Assembly (NCBI RefSeq): GCF_023073355.1
Contig: NZ_JADPJI010000005.1
Location: 1,984,001 to 2,048,000 of the forward strand
DNA: 64,000 bases
Direction of reading: 5' to 3'
From: Bradyrhizobium sp. 199
Lineage (GTDB): Bacteria > Pseudomonadota > Alphaproteobacteria > Rhizobiales > Xanthobacteraceae
Numbering within the stretch: position 1 is the stretch's first letter; the number at the start of each line of letters is the position of its first letter. The notes under the pieces are model-generated. The model ran no database searches and was not told where the DNA came from. It was given only the letters and a program-made list of their open reading frames with translations. Of this stretch, positions 1-8,726 are shown one piece after another. Position numbers and translations under genes: made by a program.

Positions 1-15
1 TTTCGGGAGGATCGC

Positions 16-1410
16 ATGCCGCCATTCACGCCGACGCGACGAACGCTACTCAAGACCGGAACTGCAGCCGCCGCCTTCGCGACGTTTGGCACGGCCTTTC
101 TCCGGCAAGCCGCAGCGCAGGACGCCGACCTCGCGCCTTACAAATCCGCTCAGATCGACTGGCAGCAGGTCTCCGGCGAGACCATCACGGTCGCCGTGAT
201 CCCGGCGAGCTATTTCGAAAACCTCATCACGCTCGCGCCGCAGTTCAAGGCGCTCACCGGCATTGACGTCCGCTTCGAGAAGATTCCGCCGGCGCAGATC
301 CGGCAGAAGAGCGTCATCGACTTGACCTCGAAGACCGGCACCTACGCGACCCACGCCGCGGACCCCATGTATTACGCGCTCTATGCCGCGAACAAATGGG
401 TCGAGCCGCTCGACACCTATTTGAACGACAAAGCGCTGACGGATCAGGCCTGGTTCAAGCTCGACGACATCATTCCGGCCTGGCGCAGCGCCAACGCCAT
501 CGACGGCAAGCTCTACGGCATGCCCTATGACGGCGAGGTCACCATTCAGGTCTATCGCAAGGACCTCTATGACGCCAAAGGCCTGAAGCCGGCCGACACG
601 CTCGAGGCTTACATGGCCAATGCCGCGGCGTTGAACACGCCGAGCGATCGCGTCTGGGGCGCAGCGCTGCGCGGCGTCGCCGGTGCCGGCCAGAACATGT
701 ACATCTATCCCTCGATCTTCCGCGAATTCGGCGGCGACTGGATCAAGGGCGGCAAGCTCACAGTCAACGGCCCCGAGGCCGAGGCGGCGCTCGCCTGGTA
801 CGTCGACATCATGAAGAAGTACGCGCCGACGGCGGCGGCGAACTGGAACTGGCCGGATATCGCCGACGCCTTCTCGCAAGGCACCGTGGCCAGCTACATC
901 GACGCGCATTCGTCGGCTTCGGTCATCAACAATCCCGAGAAGTCCAACGTGATCGGCAAGGTCGCCTATGCGCGCTGGCCGAAAGGCCCCTCGGGCAAGC
1001 GCACCACCTCGATCTGGAATTGGGGCTTTCCGATCAATTCCGCACTGCCGGAGAAGAAGCGCAAGGCGACCTGGCTGTTCATCCAATGGGCTGCCAGTGC
1101 CGAGACCCAGGCGCGCACCGCGCACAAGTTCGCCGGTCCGACCAAACGCTCGGGCGTCAACCGCTCCTCGGTGTGGAAGGACCCCGACTACATCAAGCTG
1201 ATGAACGGCTTTGGCGAGAACTTCGTCGAAGCCACGATGGGCGCCCTCCAAGAGGACACCGATGTCAACTGGCGTCCGCGCGTGCCGCAATGGCCGGCGG
1301 TCGGCGATACCATGGCGACCGCGATCCAGTCGGCCCTCTCCGGCCAGGCCACGATCAAGGCCGCATTGGACGATGCGCAGCGCCGCATCGAGCCCATGAT
1401 GCGCGGCTGA
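16..1410 (+). CDS. ABC transporter substrate-binding protein (carbohydrate type)
   Basis: 464 aa periplasmic solute-binding protein of the sugar (family 1, UgpB/MalE-like) ABC importers. The N-terminus has a twin-arginine style signal (TRRTLLKTG, then an Ala-rich hydrophobic stretch ending in AAAQ near residue 35), so export by Tat is likely. The start is supported by GGGAGG five bases upstream of ATG. It is the first gene of a tight run with two permeases, an ATPase, a GntR regulator, a sulfatase and a formylglycine-generating enzyme. From that context I infer that the ligand is a sulfated sugar or other sulfate ester; the sequence alone does not show the ligand. Confidence 0.9.
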   Translation: MPPFTPTRRTLLKTGTAAAAFATFGTAFLRQAAAQDADLAPYKSAQIDWQQVSGETITVAVIPASYFENLITLAPQFKALTGIDVRFEKIPPAQIRQKSVIDLTSKTGTYATHAADPMYYALYAANKWVEPLDTYLNDKALTDQAWFKLDDIIPAWRSANAIDGKLYGMPYDGEVTIQVYRKDLYDAKGLKPADTLEAYMANAAALNTPSDRVWGAALRGVAGAGQNMYIYPSIFREFGGDWIKGGKLTVNGPEAEAALAWYVDIMKKYAPTAAANWNWPDIADAFSQGTVASYIDAHSSASVINNPEKSNVIGKVAYARWPKGPSGKRTTSIWNWGFPINSALPEKKRKATWLFIQWAASAETQARTAHKFAGPTKRSGVNRSSVWKDPDYIKLMNGFGENFVEATMGALQEDTDVNWRPRVPQWPAVGDTMATAIQSALSGQATIKAALDDAQRRIEPMMRG

Positions 1411-1413
1411 GCC

Positions 1414-2349
1414 ATGGCGACGACAGCGGTGACATCGGCCGAGATCACGAGCGAGGCGCCTCGCAGCGATTTCGGGCGCGTCCTGGCGCAGCGCGAGCGC
1501 CGGTTTGCAGCGGCCCTGCTTGCACCGGCGTTTCTTGCGCTGCTCGCCACGACGACGTTTCCGCTGCTCTTCCTGATCTACACCAGCGCATTCCGGATGG
1601 ATCTGGCGATGCCGTTCACCAACGGCTTCGTCGGATCCGAGAACTACCAGGTGCTGCTCTCCGACGAGCGCTTCTGGACCTCGCTGCTGGTGAGCCTTGT
1701 CTATACCGGCTCGACTGTCGCGCTGCAGGTCATCATCGGCTTGGCGCTCGCCTTGCTGGTCATGGACATGAAGCGCGGCCAGGGCTGGTTCAGGGTGATC
1801 GCCATCCTGCCCGTGGTGCTGTCGCCGGCCGTGGTCGGGATGATCTGGCGCACCTTCATGCTGGCACCGGAATTCGGCATCGTCGACTTCCTCGCGATCA
1901 ACGCCGGCCTCGGCAGCAAGAATTGGCTCGGCGACCCCACGCTCGCGATGGTCTCGGTGATCGCGATCCATACCTGGCAGTGGACGCCGTTTGCGTTCAT
2001 GGTGCTGCTGGCCTCGCTCGCCTCGCTGCCCGAAGACATCTACGAGGCGGCGCGGCTCGACCGTGCCTCCGCCTGGCAACGCTTTCGCCGCATCACCCTA
2101 CCCTTGCTGCGCCCGGCGATCGTCATGGTCATCATCATGCGGACCATGGTGGCGCTGACCGCGTTCGCGGCGATCTTCACTGTCACCGCCGGCGGCCCCG
2201 GCACGGCGACCGAGATCCTCAATCTTTATGCCTACCGGAAATCCTTCACTGAGCTGTCGATCGGCTACGGCTCGGCGCTCGCGGTCGCGCTGCTGATCGT
2301 GACCATCATCATCTCCGGCATCCTGTTCGCGATGCGGAGGGCGAAATGA
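1414..2349 (+). CDS. ABC transporter permease, MalF/UgpA type
   Basis: 311 aa inner-membrane permease. A cytoplasmic N-terminal tail of about 30 residues is followed by roughly six hydrophobic segments. The EAA loop that docks the ATPase is visible near residues 212-230 (EAARLDRASAWQRFRRITLP). It starts 3 nt after the binding-protein gene and its end overlaps the next permease by 4 nt (ATGA), so the two are translationally coupled. It would form the heterodimeric channel with the next gene. Confidence 0.9.
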   Translation: MATTAVTSAEITSEAPRSDFGRVLAQRERRFAAALLAPAFLALLATTTFPLLFLIYTSAFRMDLAMPFTNGFVGSENYQVLLSDERFWTSLLVSLVYTGSTVALQVIIGLALALLVMDMKRGQGWFRVIAILPVVLSPAVVGMIWRTFMLAPEFGIVDFLAINAGLGSKNWLGDPTLAMVSVIAIHTWQWTPFAFMVLLASLASLPEDIYEAARLDRASAWQRFRRITLPLLRPAIVMVIIMRTMVALTAFAAIFTVTAGGPGTATEILNLYAYRKSFTELSIGYGSALAVALLIVTIIISGILFAMRRAK

Positions 2350-3185
2350 GCGCAAAGCGCCTCCGTATCATTGCCCTGCTCGCGATCTCCACGGTCTTCC
2401 TGCTCGCCTGGGCGTTTCCGATCGTCTGGAGCGTGCTGAACTCGCTCAAGACCGACTCCGACGTACTAGCCTATCCACCCAAGCTGGTGTTCGCGCCGAC
2501 GCTGGAAGCCTATCGGGACGTGCTGTTCGGCTCAGGATCGATCCTGCCGAACCTGCTCTCCAGCGTCATCATCTCGGTCGGCACCACCATCGTCACCATG
2601 CTGATGGCGGTGCCGGCGGCCTACGCGCTGGCGCGCCTGCGCTTTCGCGGCAAGAAGTTCGCGGGCTTCTACGTGCTGGCCACGCAGATGCTGCCGCCGG
2701 TCGGCATCATCATCCCCTACTTCCTGGTGCTGCGGAACATCGGCTGGATCGACACTTACCAAGGCATCATCCTGATCTATCTGTCGTTCTCCCTACCCTT
2801 CGCGATCTGGCTGCTGGTCTCCTATTTCGAGGACATTCCCTTGGAGATGGAGGAAGCCGCCTATCTCGACGGCGCCAGCCGACTGAAGACACTGTGGCGG
2901 ATCATCATTCCGCAGGTCCGTGGCGGCATCGCCGTGACGATCGTGTTCGTGTTCCTCAATGCGTGGAACGAGTTCTTGTTCGCCGTCGTGCTGAGCGGCA
3001 ACACGGTGCGTCCGGTCACGGTCGCCATGTTCAATTTCGTCTCCGTCGAGCAGACGCTGTGGGCCAAGCTCGCCGCGGTCTCTGTTCTCGCCATGCTGCC
3101 TGTCGTCGTCCTCGGCGTGGTCGCGCAGAAGCATATCGTGAAGGGCCTGACGGTCGGTGCAGTCAAGGGCGGAGGGCGCCGATGA
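2346..3185 (+). CDS. ABC transporter permease, MalG/UgpE type
   Basis: 279 aa second permease of the sugar importer, with about six membrane segments. The EAA motif is at about residues 171-190 (EEAAYLDGASRLKTLWRIII). It overlaps the upstream permease by ATGA and the downstream ATPase start by 4 nt, so stoichiometric coupled translation is likely. The C-terminus ends QKHIVKGLTVGAVKGG, typical of MalG-like proteins of this class. Confidence 0.9.
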   Translation: MSAKRLRIIALLAISTVFLLAWAFPIVWSVLNSLKTDSDVLAYPPKLVFAPTLEAYRDVLFGSGSILPNLLSSVIISVGTTIVTMLMAVPAAYALARLRFRGKKFAGFYVLATQMLPPVGIIIPYFLVLRNIGWIDTYQGIILIYLSFSLPFAIWLLVSYFEDIPLEMEEAAYLDGASRLKTLWRIIIPQVRGGIAVTIVFVFLNAWNEFLFAVVLSGNTVRPVTVAMFNFVSVEQTLWAKLAAVSVLAMLPVVVLGVVAQKHIVKGLTVGAVKGGGRR

Positions 3186-4234
3186 GCGGCCAGGGTCAGG
3201 TCAGTTTTCGCAACATCGTCAAGATGCACGGCGAGTTCGCCGCGCTGAAGGGCGTCAATTTCGACATCAAGCCGGGCGAATTCTTCGCCCTGCTCGGTCC
3301 GTCCGGCTCGGGCAAGAGCACGACGCTGCGCATCCTCGCCGGCTTGGATGCGCCGACCGCCGGTCGCGTGCTGATCGACGACAAGGACGTCACCTCGACC
3401 GACGCGCGTGACCGCGACATTGCCATGGTGTTCCAGAGCTACGCGCTCTACCCGCACATGACGGTGGCCGAGAACATCGCCTTTCCGCTGGAGATGGCGA
3501 AGTTGCCGAAGTCCGAGATCGCGCCCGCTGTGAAAGACGCCGCGCGCAAGGTGAAGATCGACCATTTGCTCCACCGCAAGCCGGGCCAGCTCTCGGGCGG
3601 CCAGCAGCAGCGCTGCGCGCTCGCCCGCGCCATCGTGCGCAAGGCACGCCTGTTCCTGCTCGACGAGCCGCTCTCGAACCTCGACGCCAAGCTGCGGCTG
3701 GAAACGCGGGCCGAGCTGAAGAAGCTGCAGCGCTCGCTCGGTGTCACCGCCGTCTACGTCACCCACGACCAGGAAGAGGCCATGACACTCGCGGACCGCA
3801 TGGCGGTGTTCATGTCGGGCGAGATCCAGCAGGTCGGCACACCCGCGGAGGTGTTCGCCCGCCCGAACTCGATCGACATTGCCGGCTTCATCGGCAATCC
3901 CCCGATGAACCTCGTCCCCGCCCGTTACGTGGATGGCGACGTCATCATCGCAGGCCATCGCCTCAAGACGACGGCCACAACCGCGGGTGAGCGCGATGTG
4001 GTGGTTGGACTTCGGCCCGGCGCCCTGCGCATGGCGGAAGGTGGACTCGGGGCGCGCGTCGATCTGATCGAGGATCTCGGCGATACCGCCGTGCTCGATC
4101 TCGACTGCGCCGGCACCATGATCCGCATGCGCGTCGCCGACGGCAACATTCCCGGCGAGGGCGACACGATCTCGATCACGGCTCGTCCGCAAGACATTCA
4201 CCTGTTCGATCCGGCAACGCGCATGCGGCTCTGA
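3182..4234 (+). CDS. ABC transporter ATP-binding protein, UgpC/MalK type
   Basis: 350 aa ATPase that energises the sugar-type importer on the cytoplasmic face. Walker A (GPSGSGKST) lies near residues 39-47, followed by the signature LSGGQQQR and Walker B LFLLDEPLSNLD. A C-terminal regulatory TOBE/OB-like domain follows from about residue 240. The chosen ATG overlaps the stop of the upstream permease by 4 nt. The reading frame stays open further upstream, but that part only shadows the permease gene. An intact cognate ATPase here contrasts with the broken one at 12323-13131. Confidence 0.92.
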   Translation: MSGQGQVSFRNIVKMHGEFAALKGVNFDIKPGEFFALLGPSGSGKSTTLRILAGLDAPTAGRVLIDDKDVTSTDARDRDIAMVFQSYALYPHMTVAENIAFPLEMAKLPKSEIAPAVKDAARKVKIDHLLHRKPGQLSGGQQQRCALARAIVRKARLFLLDEPLSNLDAKLRLETRAELKKLQRSLGVTAVYVTHDQEEAMTLADRMAVFMSGEIQQVGTPAEVFARPNSIDIAGFIGNPPMNLVPARYVDGDVIIAGHRLKTTATTAGERDVVVGLRPGALRMAEGGLGARVDLIEDLGDTAVLDLDCAGTMIRMRVADGNIPGEGDTISITARPQDIHLFDPATRMRL

Positions 4235-4238
4235 CACC

Positions 4239-5012
4239 ATGGCTGTTCAAACACGCAGGAAGAAACTCGCGCCGCTCGGCAGCGATGTGGCCGCGGAGGG
4301 CTCGACGCCCCTGCATATCCAGATCCGCGAATCCATTCGCAGCCAGGTGCGTGACGGCGAGTTGATCGACGAGACCGGCCGCCTGATGACCGAGGCCGAG
4401 CTCGGCCGTCATTTCGGCGTCAGCCGCATCACCATCCGCAACGCCATCGCGCCCCTCGTAAACGAAGGCATGTTCGACCGCTCGCGCGGCCGGGGCACCT
4501 TCCTGCGCTCGAACCAGCCCGAAAACTGGGCCGGCCACCTCATGGGCTTCTCGGAAACCATCCGCGACGCGGGCTACCAGGCTGGCGCCATGATCCTGCA
4601 GCAGGGCATGACCAACCGGCACGATGCCGCCGTTCGCGAGCAGCTGCGCGAGCGCGCCGTCTGGCAGCTACGGCGCTTGCGGCTCGCGGACGACACGCCG
4701 ATCGCCATCGAGCACGCCTTCTATCCCCCGGATATCGGTCTCGAGCTCGAGAAGCGCGATCTGGTCTCGATCATCATGTACCGCGTCTTCGAAGACGAGC
4801 TTGGCCTCGCCATCAAGGACGCCCAGCAGACCATCAGCGCCGACCTCGCCGACGCCGGCAACGCCAAGCTGCTGGGGGTGAAGGTCGGCTCTCCCCTGCT
4901 CTCCATCGAGCGCGTCACCTTCGGCAAGGACGGACGGGCGCTCGAGCTGCTGCGCGCCGTGTACTTACCGAAATATTTCCGCCTCAGCATCAGCCTGATG
5001 CGCCGCCACTAG
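4239..5012 (+). CDS. GntR family regulator (HutC/UTRA subfamily)
   Basis: 257 aa DNA-binding regulator. A winged helix-turn-helix spans about residues 23-90 (MTEAELGRHFGVSRITIRNAI, then GRGTFL), followed by a UTRA ligand-binding domain to the C-terminus. It lies 4 nt after the ATPase and 32 nt before the sulfatase, inside the same run of genes. By HutC-family precedent it probably represses the operon until the imported ligand or a breakdown product binds. No clear operator is visible because the window starts only 15 nt upstream of the first gene. Confidence 0.9.
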   Translation: MAVQTRRKKLAPLGSDVAAEGSTPLHIQIRESIRSQVRDGELIDETGRLMTEAELGRHFGVSRITIRNAIAPLVNEGMFDRSRGRGTFLRSNQPENWAGHLMGFSETIRDAGYQAGAMILQQGMTNRHDAAVREQLRERAVWQLRRLRLADDTPIAIEHAFYPPDIGLELEKRDLVSIIMYRVFEDELGLAIKDAQQTISADLADAGNAKLLGVKVGSPLLSIERVTFGKDGRALELLRAVYLPKYFRLSISLMRRH

Positions 5013-5044
5013 CAACGCCACAAGTCAAGAACGAGGACACAAAC

Positions 5045-6688
5045 ATGCCGAATGGCGCAAAGACCTCCGATAGCCCCAACATCCTGCTCATCCTCAACGA
5101 CGACATGGGCTTTTCGGACATCGGCTGTTATGGCGGCGAGATCCAGACGCCGAACCTCGATCGCCTTGCCGCCAATGGCTTGCGCTATTCGCAGTTCTAC
5201 AACACCGCCCGCTGCAGCCCCTCGCGCGCTTCGCTGCTCACCGGCCTGCATCCGCACCAGACCGGCATCGGCATCCTCACCTACAGCAACGGCCCCGAGG
5301 GCTACGCCGGCAACCTGAACAAGAGCTGCGTGACGATCGCCGAGGCCCTAAAGAGCAGGAACTACACGTCCTACCTCAGCGGCAAATGGCACATCGCCAG
5401 CAGCCTGACGGAGCCGACCGACGCATGGCCGATGCAGCGCGGCTTCGACCATTTCTACGGCACAATCATCGGCGCCGGCAGCTTTTACCATCCCAACACG
5501 CTCACCCGCGGCAACGACAATATCGAGCACGAGGCGGAGAGGGATCCGTCGTTCTTCTATACCGACGCGATCAGCGATCAGGCCGCCGCCTTCATCCGCC
5601 AACACAAGGCGCAGAAGCCCGACGCGCCGTTCTTCCAGTACGTCGCCTATACGGCGCCACACTGGCCACTCCATGCCCATGACGAGGATATCGCCAAGTA
5701 CAAAGGCCGCTTCGACGCGGGCTGGGACAGGCTGCGCGAGGAGCGCCTCAAGCGCCTGGTCGACGACGGCATCATCCATCCGAGCTGGCGCCTGACCGAT
5801 CGCGATCCGACCCAGCCGCCGTGGACGGACGCGGAGCAGCGCGAATGGACGCTGCGCTGCATGGAGGTTTACGCAGCCCAGATCGACCGCATGGACCAGG
5901 GCATCGGCCGGACCCTGAAGGCGCTGGAAGAGACCGGCCAGATGGACAACACGCTGATCATCTTCCTCTCCGACAACGGCGCCTGCGCCGAGGACATTCC
6001 GGAAGGCGTCACGGCAAAGGAGCTGGTCGACCAGCTCATGATCGCCCAGGCCACAACACGCGACGGCAGGCCGGTGCGCTTCGGCAATGACCCGACCCTG
6101 ATGCCCGGCGCCGAGGACACTTACCAGAGCTACGGCACCGCCTGGGCCAATCTCTCCAACACGCCGTTCCGTCTCTACAAGCACTGGATCCACGAAGGCG
6201 GCATCGCGACGCCGTTCATCGTGCACTGGCCGCGCGGCATCTCCGAGAGAGGCGGCCTGCGGCACAATCCGAGCCAGCTCACCGACGTGATGGCGACCAT
6301 CCTCGACGTCACCGGCGCCACCTATCCCAAGGAGTACAACGGCAACGCCATCCTGCCCTGCGAGGGCGAGAGCCTCGTGCCGTCATTCGCCTCTGCCTAT
6401 GGCAACCGTGGCCCGCTGTTCTGGGAGCACGAGGGCAATGCGGCCGTGCGCGTCGGCAAGTGGAAGCTGGTGCGGAAGTATCCCGGCCCATGGGAGCTCT
6501 ACGACATGGAGACGGACCGCACCGAGATGAACGATCTCGCCGCGCAGCATCCGGATCGCGTCCGCGAGATGACGGCGCAGTATCAGCAATGGGCCAATCG
6601 CTGCGGCGTGATCCCGCGCGAGAAGATTCTGGAGTTAATGAAGGCGGAAGGCGGCACCGCTTTCTGGGAGGAAGAGAAGCAAAAATAG
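5045..6688 (+). CDS. Type I sulfatase (formylglycine-dependent), apparently cytoplasmic
   Basis: 547 aa arylsulfatase-family sulfate ester hydrolase. The metal-binding start motif NDDMGFSDIG gives Asp19 and Asp20. The maturation motif is CSPSR with Cys57, the residue oxidised to formylglycine. GKWH lies in the expected place, and SDNGA supplies further metal ligands. There is no signal peptide: the N-terminus goes straight into the core strand (SPNILLILNDD). It should therefore act in the cytoplasm after uptake by the ABC importer just upstream. The next gene, 3 nt downstream, is a formylglycine-generating enzyme that can activate it. Substrate unknown. Confidence 0.92.
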   Translation: MPNGAKTSDSPNILLILNDDMGFSDIGCYGGEIQTPNLDRLAANGLRYSQFYNTARCSPSRASLLTGLHPHQTGIGILTYSNGPEGYAGNLNKSCVTIAEALKSRNYTSYLSGKWHIASSLTEPTDAWPMQRGFDHFYGTIIGAGSFYHPNTLTRGNDNIEHEAERDPSFFYTDAISDQAAAFIRQHKAQKPDAPFFQYVAYTAPHWPLHAHDEDIAKYKGRFDAGWDRLREERLKRLVDDGIIHPSWRLTDRDPTQPPWTDAEQREWTLRCMEVYAAQIDRMDQGIGRTLKALEETGQMDNTLIIFLSDNGACAEDIPEGVTAKELVDQLMIAQATTRDGRPVRFGNDPTLMPGAEDTYQSYGTAWANLSNTPFRLYKHWIHEGGIATPFIVHWPRGISERGGLRHNPSQLTDVMATILDVTGATYPKEYNGNAILPCEGESLVPSFASAYGNRGPLFWEHEGNAAVRVGKWKLVRKYPGPWELYDMETDRTEMNDLAAQHPDRVREMTAQYQQWANRCGVIPREKILELMKAEGGTAFWEEEKQK

Positions 6689-6691
6689 GAC

Positions 6692-7666
6692 ATGATGGTG
6701 GATCGCTCACACTGTTGCACCCAGCCCGCCGCCGGCAACGGGCCGGCGGCGGGCGAGGATGCGCAAGCAGCGGTCCTCCCCAGTCCAACTCCGATTTCGC
6801 GTCGCTGGAGCTTGCTGATCGGCGGAACCTTCCACATGGGATCGGCCGGTAGCGGCTTCGTCGAAGACGGCGAAGGCCCAGTGCGGCTGGTGACGCTGTC
6901 GCCGTTTGCCATTGCCTGCCATGCCGTGAGCAATCTGCAATTCGGCGACTTCGTGCGTGCCACGGGCTACACGACGGACGCCGAACGCTACGGCTGGAGC
7001 TTTGTGTTCGACGGGCTGTTGCCGGAAGAGGCGCGTGCGGCCCGCACGACGCGCGTTCAGGAAACGCCATGGTGGGTCCCGGTGACGCGCGCCTACTGGG
7101 CGCAGCCGGAAGGAGCGTCGAGCAGCATCCTCGACAGGCTCGATCATCCCGTCGTCCACGTCTCCTGGAACGACGCACAGGCCTACTGTCAATGGTCGGG
7201 CACGCGCCTTCCGACCGAAGCGGAATGGGAGATGGCCGCGCGCGGCGGGTTGGACCAGGCCACCTACCCCTGGGGCAAGGAGCTGGAGCCCGGCGGCGAG
7301 CATCGATGCAATATCTGGCAGGGCAACTTTCCCGACCGCAACACCATGGATGACGGCTATTTCGGTACGGCGCCCGTTCACAGTTTCGCGCCCAACGGAT
7401 ATGGCCTGCACAATGTCGCCGGAAATGTCTGGGAATGGTGCGAGGACTATTTTTCGCCGAGCTATCACCGCCTCACACCATCACGAGACCCCTTGAACCG
7501 CGAGCCGGCTCCCAATCGATCAATGCGCGGCGGATCCTTCCTCTGCCACGAATCCTACTGCAATCGCTATCGCGTCGCGGCGCGAAGCTCCAATACGCCC
7601 GACTCCGCGTCCAGCAATATCGGCTTCCGCGTCGTGCGCGCCGAGCCGCTGCGGGATTCGGCCTAG
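6692..7666 (+). CDS. Formylglycine-generating enzyme (SUMF1/FGE family)
   Basis: 324 aa protein that oxidises the CxPxR cysteine of type I sulfatases to formylglycine. It has the FGE fold from GGTFHMGS (about residue 47) to the end. Both active-site cysteines are present: Cys285 and Cys290 in [15 protein letters not shown], followed by the conserved [18 protein letters not shown]. Many FGE-domain proteins lack these cysteines and are not oxidases; this one looks catalytically complete. No signal peptide, matching the cytoplasmic sulfatase 3 nt upstream. Confidence 0.92.
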   Translation: MMVDRSHCCTQPAAGNGPAAGEDAQAAVLPSPTPISRRWSLLIGGTFHMGSAGSGFVEDGEGPVRLVTLSPFAIACHAVSNLQFGDFVRATGYTTDAERYGWSFVFDGLLPEEARAARTTRVQETPWWVPVTRAYWAQPEGASSSILDRLDHPVVHVSWNDAQAYCQWSGTRLPTEAEWEMAARGGLDQATYPWGKELEPGGEHRCNIWQGNFPDRNTMDDGYFGTAPVHSFAPNGYGLHNVAGNVWEWCEDYFSPSYHRLTPSRDPLNREPAPNRSMRGGSFLCHESYCNRYRVAARSSNTPDSASSNIGFRVVRAEPLRDSA

Positions 7667-7975
7667 GATGCGCAGGCGTCACATCCTGCGAAGCCGGCCA
7701 CGGCTCCCGGCATCCGCACGACGTGGGCTTCGCTCAGAGTGCCGATCGTGGCGCGATGATCAGTGCGGGCGACAACCGAGCACGTCGGCTTCGCTGGGCT
7801 CAAAGGCCTTCAGGAGCTTTCGCACCGGCGTGGACGTGGCGATTGATCCTAATCGCATCGCGCTTTAAGGCGAAGAACTCGAGCGTCGGAACCAGGAACT
7901 GTTCTCGCGTTGACGCCGCTGTTGTTTGAGCATGATCTTCTCGGAAAACTGCTACGCACTTTTCCGAATCATGCT
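7667..7975. other. Intergenic region with a dispersed repeat
   Basis: 309 nt between the end of the sulfatase operon and the convergent GntR gene. No credible gene was seen. It contains two separated halves of the dispersed repeat also found at 25262-25364 and 39522-39624: 7841-7867 (GCATCGCGCTTTA end) and 7920-7976 (hairpin with CATGATC and GAATCATG arms). Confidence 0.6.
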
Positions 7976-7976
7976 T
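7920..7976. repeat. Dispersed palindromic repeat, family A, copy 1
   Basis: Reverse-orientation copy of a hairpin element. The core AGCATGAT...TTTTCCGA...ATCATGCT is shared with copies at 25262-25364 and 39522-39624. A related half (ATCCTAATCGCATCGCGCTTTA) sits at 7841-7867. The end of the repeat supplies the TGA stop of the GntR gene that ends at 7976. Confidence 0.75.
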
Positions 7977-8710
7977 CAGGGCCGCAGATCCATGTCGATC
8001 CGCACGAAGTCGCCGCGATAGGTGACCTCGCCGAGATAGATCACGGTGCGGTCCGCGGTCGTGAAGATGCGGCGCACTTCGGCCACCGGCGAATTCAGCG
8101 GCACGCGCAGCAACCGCGCCGCCTCAATATCGGCGGCGCCGATCGTCAGGGTCTGGCGCGCGCTGGCGATCGCGGGATCCCTGAGATCGTTCAAAATGGG
8201 GATCACGGTCTCGTTGCGAAAACGCTTCGGCGTCCTGCGGAAGATCTTCTCGTCGAGATAGATTGAAATGACGCAGTACGGCTGTTTCTGCCGCGAATGC
8301 AGCCGACGCATGAAAACGTATTTTTCGGCTGGCTTGCCGTCGCCGGGAAGTAGCGGCGCATCGCTGCGGCTCTCCGAGATATTGATGATCTCGGGCGAAG
8401 TGTCGCGGTACATGTCGGCGAGATCGGCGAGCGTCGTCTCGACCTTGAGCCAGCGATCCTGTCGCACGGCCCCCGTGACGAAGGTGCCGCGGCCCTGCTG
8501 CGCCTCAATCACGCCGTCGCGGGCGAGCAGCTCCACCGCCTGCCTGATCGTGACGCGCGACACGCCGAACTCGGCCGCCAGTTCCTCGTTGGCGGGCAGG
8601 CGAAAGCCTTGGGTCCAGACGCCGCGCGCGATGCGCTGCCGGAAGATGTCGGCGATCTGCGCGTATTTGGGGACGTGACTATCGGAACTCAATTCCATCT
8701 CGTCCTCCAC
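7976..8710 (-). CDS. GntR family regulator (HutC/UTRA subfamily)
   Basis: 244 aa. Winged helix at about residues 10-80 (LPANEELAAEFGVSRVTIRQAVELL, then GRGTFV) and a UTRA domain behind it. It is the third gene of a leftward unit (mandelate-racemase-like enzyme, GMC oxidoreductase, GntR), 16 nt after the oxidoreductase. A divergent ABC importer starts at 11556. I infer that it controls both arms from the inverted repeat GGTCAT-N12-ATGACC at 11494-11517. It is only distantly similar to the GntR at 4239. Confidence 0.88.
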   Translation of the reverse strand: MEDEMELSSDSHVPKYAQIADIFRQRIARGVWTQGFRLPANEELAAEFGVSRVTIRQAVELLARDGVIEAQQGRGTFVTGAVRQDRWLKVETTLADLADMYRDTSPEIINISESRSDAPLLPGDGKPAEKYVFMRRLHSRQKQPYCVISIYLDEKIFRRTPKRFRNETVIPILNDLRDPAIASARQTLTIGAADIEAARLLRVPLNSPVAEVRRIFTTADRTVIYLGEVTYRGDFVRIDMDLRP

Positions 8711-8726
8711 AATTCAGGTCGCGCGA

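Noticed and set aside
46..2079. A 677-codon open frame on the minus strand opposite the ABC transporter genes
   Set aside because: Arg/His/Gly-rich composition without any domain, fully antisense to clear transporter genes; typical of high-GC codon use.
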